Shown in pieces: positions 59,864 through 64,000 of a DNA stretch of 64,000 bases (position 1 is its first letter; every line of letters begins with the position of its first letter). A model generated the notes under the pieces. The model made no database searches. It had not been told where the DNA came from and saw only the letters and a list, made by a program, of their open reading frames with translations. The position numbers and the translations under genes are program-made. Source of the DNA: JAMZMI01 sp049115715 (GTDB lineage: Bacteria; Bacteroidota; Bacteroidia; Cytophagales; Cyclobacteriaceae); assembly GCA_049115715.1 (NCBI GenBank), contig JAGDZQ010000022.1:122654-186653 (forward strand), in the 5' to 3' direction.

Positions 59864-60902
59864 TAAAAAGAAGATTCCTTACTTGATAAGCGACCGCCTG
59901 CGGGGTTATCTTAAAAAGTATGACAGGCTTTCTGATCTTCCTCTGAAATATAGCGATCTGGTGAGGTATAATAATAGCATTCCTCTTTATGATCGACATG
60001 GGAATGATACATTTTGGGAGACGGTGTTTTATCCTCAGGATGAAATGGCAGAGATTCATTTTGGGCTAAAAAAAATCTACTCTATCATCAAAGCGGATGG
60101 TGATGTGGGTGTGATGGATCATCTTTTTGTGGATCGTGTGGATTTGTGTGTGTATGGAAATACTCAGCCTTTTCGGGTTAGAATTGTGAATAGAATCAAT
60201 GATAATTTTGATTATTTCTACATAAAGCAGGCGGATGCTTCGCGTATATATGGGCTGGAGCTTGAGCATCTATTGTCTCCGAACTGGATTAGTTATGTAG
60301 TGCATAAGAGCACGCTGATAGAGGAGCATATAGTGGGGATTCCGGCGGATCAGTTTATAAAGAATCACTTGGAGGATCCACATTTGAATAGAATCAGGTT
60401 ATCTAAGGAGTTCGTGAAGTTCAACGAGCGGTGTTTTGTAAGATTACTCGGGGATATGCATTCTAGCAATTTCGTGATTGACATTACTCCTGATTTTGAA
60501 GATGTTGATTACAGATTGAGGGCGATTGATTTTGACCAACAGTCTTATGAGGGCCGCAAGGCTGTTTACTTGCCTCAGTATTTTAAACAAAACAATCCTA
60601 TCATCGCAATTGGACTCAAGCTGCTAACTCCTGAGTCTGTGCGTCAGTATCAAAGGGAGGAACGTGCCTTGATGGCAAATCGGCTCAAAATGGAAAAAAG
60701 CCGAATCGACGATTTGATGGAGGCTATGACAAGGGAGACATTGGCTTCTGAGACGAATATCAAAAAATTGGGGAGGGATCTATCTCGTCATTATGGTGAG
60801 ACTGGTTTTTTGAAATGCTCGAATATGGGTGAACTGGTGAGGCAGAGCCTGGATATGCTGGTGAAAAACCCTGGGGTATTTAATGATCAATATTGGAATT
60901 AA
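59850..60902 (+). CDS. Unrecognised protein with kinase/phosphotransferase-like motifs
   Basis: A 350-residue soluble protein without a named family. A kinase-like order of motifs is visible: FYIKQADA with Lys126 (beta-3 lysine position), Glu137/Glu139 in GLELEHLL (alpha-C), a hinge-like LIEEHIVG (156-163), the catalytic-loop-like LLGDMHSSNFVID with Asp202, His204 and Asn207 (199-211), and RAIDFDQ with Asp227 as the metal Asp. This resembles aminoglycoside-phosphotransferase/Fam20-type kinases, but the match is from motifs only. Overlap with the glycosyltransferase suggests a role in modifying the same glycan or lipid. Confidence 0.6.
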   Translation: MAIISKKKIPYLISDRLRGYLKKYDRLSDLPLKYSDLVRYNNSIPLYDRHGNDTFWETVFYPQDEMAEIHFGLKKIYSIIKADGDVGVMDHLFVDRVDLCVYGNTQPFRVRIVNRINDNFDYFYIKQADASRIYGLELEHLLSPNWISYVVHKSTLIEEHIVGIPADQFIKNHLEDPHLNRIRLSKEFVKFNERCFVRLLGDMHSSNFVIDITPDFEDVDYRLRAIDFDQQSYEGRKAVYLPQYFKQNNPIIAIGLKLLTPESVRQYQREERALMANRLKMEKSRIDDLMEAMTRETLASETNIKKLGRDLSRHYGETGFLKCSNMGELVRQSLDMLVKNPGVFNDQYWN

Positions 60903-60945
60903 ATTGGGTAGTTAGTGGGTAGCGGTCCTGAGTTAGAGACTAAAA

Positions 60946-61452
60946 TCAATAGAGGTAAACGCCAAAATCTTTGTCGAGTCGAACTTCTACATGTTCATCA
61001 ATAGTGGTTGATAGTTCGTATCCTTTATGATTGGCATAAAGAGGGAACCTTTTGTGACTTCTATCTACAAGGACTACCGTTTCAACTTTTTTCAAATCCA
61101 CTTTCATGAGCGCGGTTAGGCAATGAGCCATTGTTCGACCTGAGTTCAAGACGTCATCAACTAGTATTACTGATTTTTTTCTAAGTGTAGACAACTCTCT
61201 GTCCAACTTTACATCTGATGCTACAGGGTTGTTTTTGTCTACATCAAGGCGAACCAGAGAAATAGTTGTGGATTCCGAAATGGCCTCCATTTCCTTCTTT
61301 ATGAGAGCGGCCATTTCATAGCCTTTATCGAAGACACCTACGAGAACTACTTCTTTTTCCTTGAAATTATTTTCGTAAACTTGATAGGCAAATCTTTTGA
61401 TTATCTGACGTACTTTTCGTTCGTCTATGATAAGATTCTCACTACTTATCAT
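60946..61452 (-). CDS. Phosphoribosyltransferase family protein (PyrR-like)
   Basis: A 168-aa type I PRTase-fold protein. The PRPP loop is VILVDDVLNSGRTMAHCLTA (95-114), and a VGVFDKGYEMA segment near 38-48 matches PyrR/HPRT-type enzymes. It could be a PyrR-like regulator/uracil phosphoribosyltransferase or a purine salvage enzyme; sequence alone does not decide. Its ATG overlaps the Lrp stop (ATGA at 61449-61452), so it is cotranscribed with the regulator. Confidence 0.82.
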   Translation of the reverse strand: MISSENLIIDERKVRQIIKRFAYQVYENNFKEKEVVLVGVFDKGYEMAALIKKEMEAISESTTISLVRLDVDKNNPVASDVKLDRELSTLRKKSVILVDDVLNSGRTMAHCLTALMKVDLKKVETVVLVDRSHKRFPLYANHKGYELSTTIDEHVEVRLDKDFGVYLY

Positions 61453-61937
61453 GACTGAGGAATAGGCATTGTTTTACTGTTCTTGAACGTTGATAGAATC
61501 ACCATGGATTGAAGGCTATCTACCACTTCGATTTCGCTTACTTTCTCCAACATCAGTCGCTGATAGGAGCTAATGTCCTTGGCGATTACCTTAAGAATAA
61601 AATCTCCCGATCCCGTAATGTGGTGACATTCTACTACTTCATCGATCATATTAATTTCACTCAAAAAGTGATCAATATTTTTCTTATTGTGCCCTTTTAG
61701 GGTAACCTGAACAAAGGTATGAACACCTAAGCCTATCTTGTCCGTATCAAGCATGGCATGATAGCTCTTGATGATACCTGAGTTTTCGAGTTTTTTTACC
61801 CGCTCTAAAGTTGGTGCCGGTGATAGACCAATATCCTTAGATAACTGGGCATTGGTGATCTTGGCATTGGACTGAAGTATATCCAGAATCCTTCTATCTA
61901 TTTCGTCCAACTTGAGGTGTAGTGAATTTAGCTTCAT
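61449..61937 (-). CDS. Lrp/AsnC family transcriptional regulator
   Basis: A 162-aa DNA-binding regulator. The HTH (about 12-60) has LDEIDRRILDILQSNAKITN, AQLSKDIGLSPAPTLERVKK and LENSGIIKSYHAMLD. The RAM/AsnC effector domain (about 68-150) has VHTFVQVTLKGHNKKNIDHF and ECHHITGSGDFILKVIAKDI. The effector is probably an amino acid, but that is inference. The 111-bp gap to the next gene (61938-62048) is AT-rich with no recognised site. Confidence 0.93.
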   Translation of the reverse strand: MKLNSLHLKLDEIDRRILDILQSNAKITNAQLSKDIGLSPAPTLERVKKLENSGIIKSYHAMLDTDKIGLGVHTFVQVTLKGHNKKNIDHFLSEINMIDEVVECHHITGSGDFILKVIAKDISSYQRLMLEKVSEIEVVDSLQSMVILSTFKNSKTMPIPQS

Positions 61938-62048
61938 CCAAATTTTATTTGCTGGTAAATTAATCCAATATATTATTATTTGGAAAAGTAAAGGAAAAAC
62001 TTCTATTCATCAAAGTAAAAACCATATAGAGCAGAAAACGAAATAAGA

Positions 62049-64000
62049 TCAACGTTTTATTACTCGATACTTATATTCTCCACCACTATATCGTATATGA
62101 ACGAGATAAGTACCCATATCCAGCCCTTGCAGGTCTACATTGAATACATTTAGCCCTGAAGGTATTTCATTGAGGTATTTCTCAACAACGACCTGCCCTG
62201 ACATATCCATTAGCGACACCCTTACCATTCCTGATTTCGGGATAACTCCTCTTATTACAAAATTGTTTTTTGCAGGGTTAGGAAAGGGTGGTTCAAACAC
62301 TGCATCTTCTATTGCTATGTTGCGACAGCTTTCGTTGTTGATCGGTGTAAGGTCTTCTACTTGATAAGGAGAATTGACTGAAACACATAAATATCCTAAG
62401 TCATCGAGGGTTCCTGGGATTCCTGTGCTTAGTGTAATGACAGATTGCTGGTCAATATTGAGCCTGTTTATGACTTGTTCGCTTAGTTCAAATTTGTTTT
62501 CAAGACTGATATTGAAGTTTAAGATTTCGATTGGAATATTACTCTTATTGGTTATTTCTAATAGAATATTATTTGTGTTTCCGTTTTCAACAAGCTGCAT
62601 CTGGTTAATCTCCAAGTCAACTTGTGGTAGGGCTGAGGTAATCAGTGTTTCTAAACTATCTACACAGCCTGAAATGCTTTTTGCAACGAGTTTAAGTTGT
62701 TTTTGACCTTCATCAAAAATGGCAATCGTGGGTTCTGATTGAGTGGAGACAAGGAGGTTATCCAGATACCAGGCATAGTCTGCTACATGATTGCTCTGAT
62801 CTTCGACTTTGAGGTTGAATGGTGGAATACCATAATCGCTTGATGGGGTAAATCGAATTTCCGGTGAATCGGCTATTTCGATGGTTTCTTCCAATGTGAG
62901 TTCGCAACCTTGGGAAGTAGTGGATATCAATTTAAGTATATGTGATCCTCCTTCTACTTTTGGTAAAAGGGCTTCAATTCCGTTCCCGAACAAACCGTCA
63001 TCCAACATCCACACTCTTGAGGTAATTTCATTTCCTGAAATATTTTGAGTGAGATCTGATACGATAACATCTTCATTTTCACAGAGGGTGTTGGTAGCAA
63101 AAGTGAGACTTGGGCTTTCCAGTATTTCTAAAAGAATGCTTGTAGACGAACTGCATCCTGTTGTTTGGTCTACAATCATTTGCACCTCATGAGTTCCGGA
63201 TTCAACGAACTGATAATCAAAGGTTGCCTCTGTTTCTTCTATCAACAAACCATCCACAAACCATGATCGTACTTGAACGTTTTCTTGGTTTTCGCTCATG
63301 TCTTCAAAAGACACTGGTTCATTTAAGCAATTTCCTTGGGAACCAATAACCAGGTTAGGCGTGCCTAGTACATCAATATCTTCGCTGTAGGTCTCACTGC
63401 AGCCATTTGCCGCCAGAACAGTAAGACTGACGGTATGCAAACCACTTGTTTGAAAAGTAATGACTGGTTCTTGCTCTAAAGAAGTAGATTCTCCATCAAT
63501 TTGCCAATCCCAAGCTATAATTTCTGACTGAGTGGCAAATGATAGGTCTTGAAAAGTAGAGGGGTCGTCTTTGCAAACAAGATCAAAAGAAAAATCTGCG
63601 ACAGGCAGAGGAGAAACGGTTATCTGTTTCGACACAATATTTACACAACCTGTCTCATTGGTTGAACTGAGACTTACCGTGTAAGTGCCTGCATCCAAAA
63701 ACAAATGGTCGGGATTGTTATCTGTACTCATAAACCCATCACCAAAGTCCCAAGAATACTGTGCTGTTTCACTTAAGTTAGTGAAGCATGTAAGGTCTCC
63801 AACACAGACTGAGGTTGCCGTAAAGTCCGTTTGTGGTGATGGAAATATTTCTATGGTCTGTTCGGTTACTGAAGATTCACATCCGGGAATAGAACTATAA
63901 ACCGAGATCGTTTTTGCACCTGAGCTTGTGAAAGCAAACGATGGTTCTCTCTCACTGCTGGAACCCTCTCCATTAAAGTCCCATTCGTACTCAAGCGCAT
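62049..64000 (-). CDS. PKD-repeat protein with T9SS C-terminal sorting domain, N-terminus beyond window
   Basis: A large extracellular or cell-surface protein. The minus-strand frame is open from the window edge; 649 residues are visible (the ATG at 63731 is internal). At least five Ig/PKD-like repeats of about 80-85 residues each show the YSWDFGDG or W-x-[ILV]-DG pattern, Cys pairs and a TGLHTVSLTV-like strand. The last 75 residues (VFEPPFPNPAKNNFVIRGVI to YKYRVIKR) are a type A T9SS sorting domain, so the protein is exported by the type IX system and probably anchored at the surface. The function may be adhesion. Confidence 0.88.
   Translation of the reverse strand, partial: ALEYEWDFNGEGSSSEREPSFAFTSSGAKTISVYSSIPGCESSVTEQTIEIFPSPQTDFTATSVCVGDLTCFTNLSETAQYSWDFGDGFMSTDNNPDHLFLDAGTYTVSLSSTNETGCVNIVSKQITVSPLPVADFSFDLVCKDDPSTFQDLSFATQSEIIAWDWQIDGESTSLEQEPVITFQTSGLHTVSLTVLAANGCSETYSEDIDVLGTPNLVIGSQGNCLNEPVSFEDMSENQENVQVRSWFVDGLLIEETEATFDYQFVESGTHEVQMIVDQTTGCSSSTSILLEILESPSLTFATNTLCENEDVIVSDLTQNISGNEITSRVWMLDDGLFGNGIEALLPKVEGGSHILKLISTTSQGCELTLEETIEIADSPEIRFTPSSDYGIPPFNLKVEDQSNHVADYAWYLDNLLVSTQSEPTIAIFDEGQKQLKLVAKSISGCVDSLETLITSALPQVDLEINQMQLVENGNTNNILLEITNKSNIPIEILNFNISLENKFELSEQVINRLNIDQQSVITLSTGIPGTLDDLGYLCVSVNSPYQVEDLTPINNESCRNIAIEDAVFEPPFPNPAKNNFVIRGVIPKSGMVRVSLMDMSGQVVVEKYLNEIPSGLNVFNVDLQGLDMGTYLVHIRYSGGEYKYRVIKR

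Noticed and set aside
1..64000. CRISPR arrays, insertion sequences, prophage or rRNA genes
   Set aside because: No regularly spaced repeats, transposase or phage genes, or rRNA sequences were found.

Overview
The window is AT-rich and gene-dense and comes from a Bacteroidota chromosome, most likely a marine Cytophagales-type bacterium. Five things point there. The ribosomal cluster has the rplQ-carA-eno junction and a DUF3467 gene directly after rpoC. Several promoters read TTTG-N18-20-TAnnTTTG. The last gene encodes a PKD-repeat protein with a type IX secretion (T9SS) C-terminal sorting domain. ECF sigma/anti-sigma and NtrC-type regulators are present. The genus cannot be fixed from the sequence alone.

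Region 1 (1-32.9 kb, all minus strand) is one continuous translation/transcription super-cluster. In transcription order it holds tRNA-Tyr, tRNA-Gly, tRNA-Thr, tuf, tRNA-Trp, secE, nusG, rplK-A-J-L, rpoB, rpoC, a DUF3467 gene, rpsL, rpsG, fusA, rpsJ, then the S10/spc/alpha genes from rplC to rplQ, and finally carA and eno (cut by the window edge). Internal control points are visible: a terminator overlapping a promoter between tuf and tRNA-Trp, a strong attenuator-like hairpin between rplL and rpoB, a hairpin between rpoB and rpoC, a promoter before rpsL, and a terminator plus a new promoter between rpsJ and rplC. rpsJ therefore belongs to the str transcript.

Region 2 (33-43.5 kb) is housekeeping: a biotin-carrier protein, pyrH-frr, a minus-strand block made of an ECF sigma factor, a zinc anti-sigma factor, gmk and nadD, then ahcY, birA, rsfS, ftsH, an LpxH-type phosphatase and a secreted beta-propeller-like protein.

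Region 3 (43.5-56 kb) is the most interesting part. It is an export island with two tripartite systems. A minus-strand operon encodes adaptor, MacB-type ATPase and TolC, with no permease. A plus-strand operon encodes a TetR regulator, an ABC exporter whose ATPase motifs are degenerate, an HlyD adaptor and TolC. These are followed by an NtrC-type sigma54 activator and its histidine kinase. Four 16-bp sites of the form TGTWC-N6-GAACA occur as two pairs, one pair about 100-122 bp upstream of a sigma54-like promoter for the minus-strand operon and the other about 98-130 bp upstream of a sigma54-like promoter for the activator gene. This suggests a regulon that can be read directly from the DNA: the two-component system controls itself and the distant efflux operon. 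A separate near-perfect palindrome in front of tetR is the likely TetR operator.

Region 4 (56-61 kb) holds a probable lipid head-group module (nucleotidyltransferase plus CDP-alcohol phosphatidyltransferase), a 1-kb gene-free stretch with two diverged palindromic repeats and a GC-rich structured-looking element, then a glycosyltransferase overlapping an unrecognised gene with kinase-like motifs. Region 5 (61-64 kb) has a phosphoribosyltransferase/Lrp pair and the T9SS-exported PKD protein, truncated at the window edge. No rRNA, insertion sequence, CRISPR array or prophage was seen.
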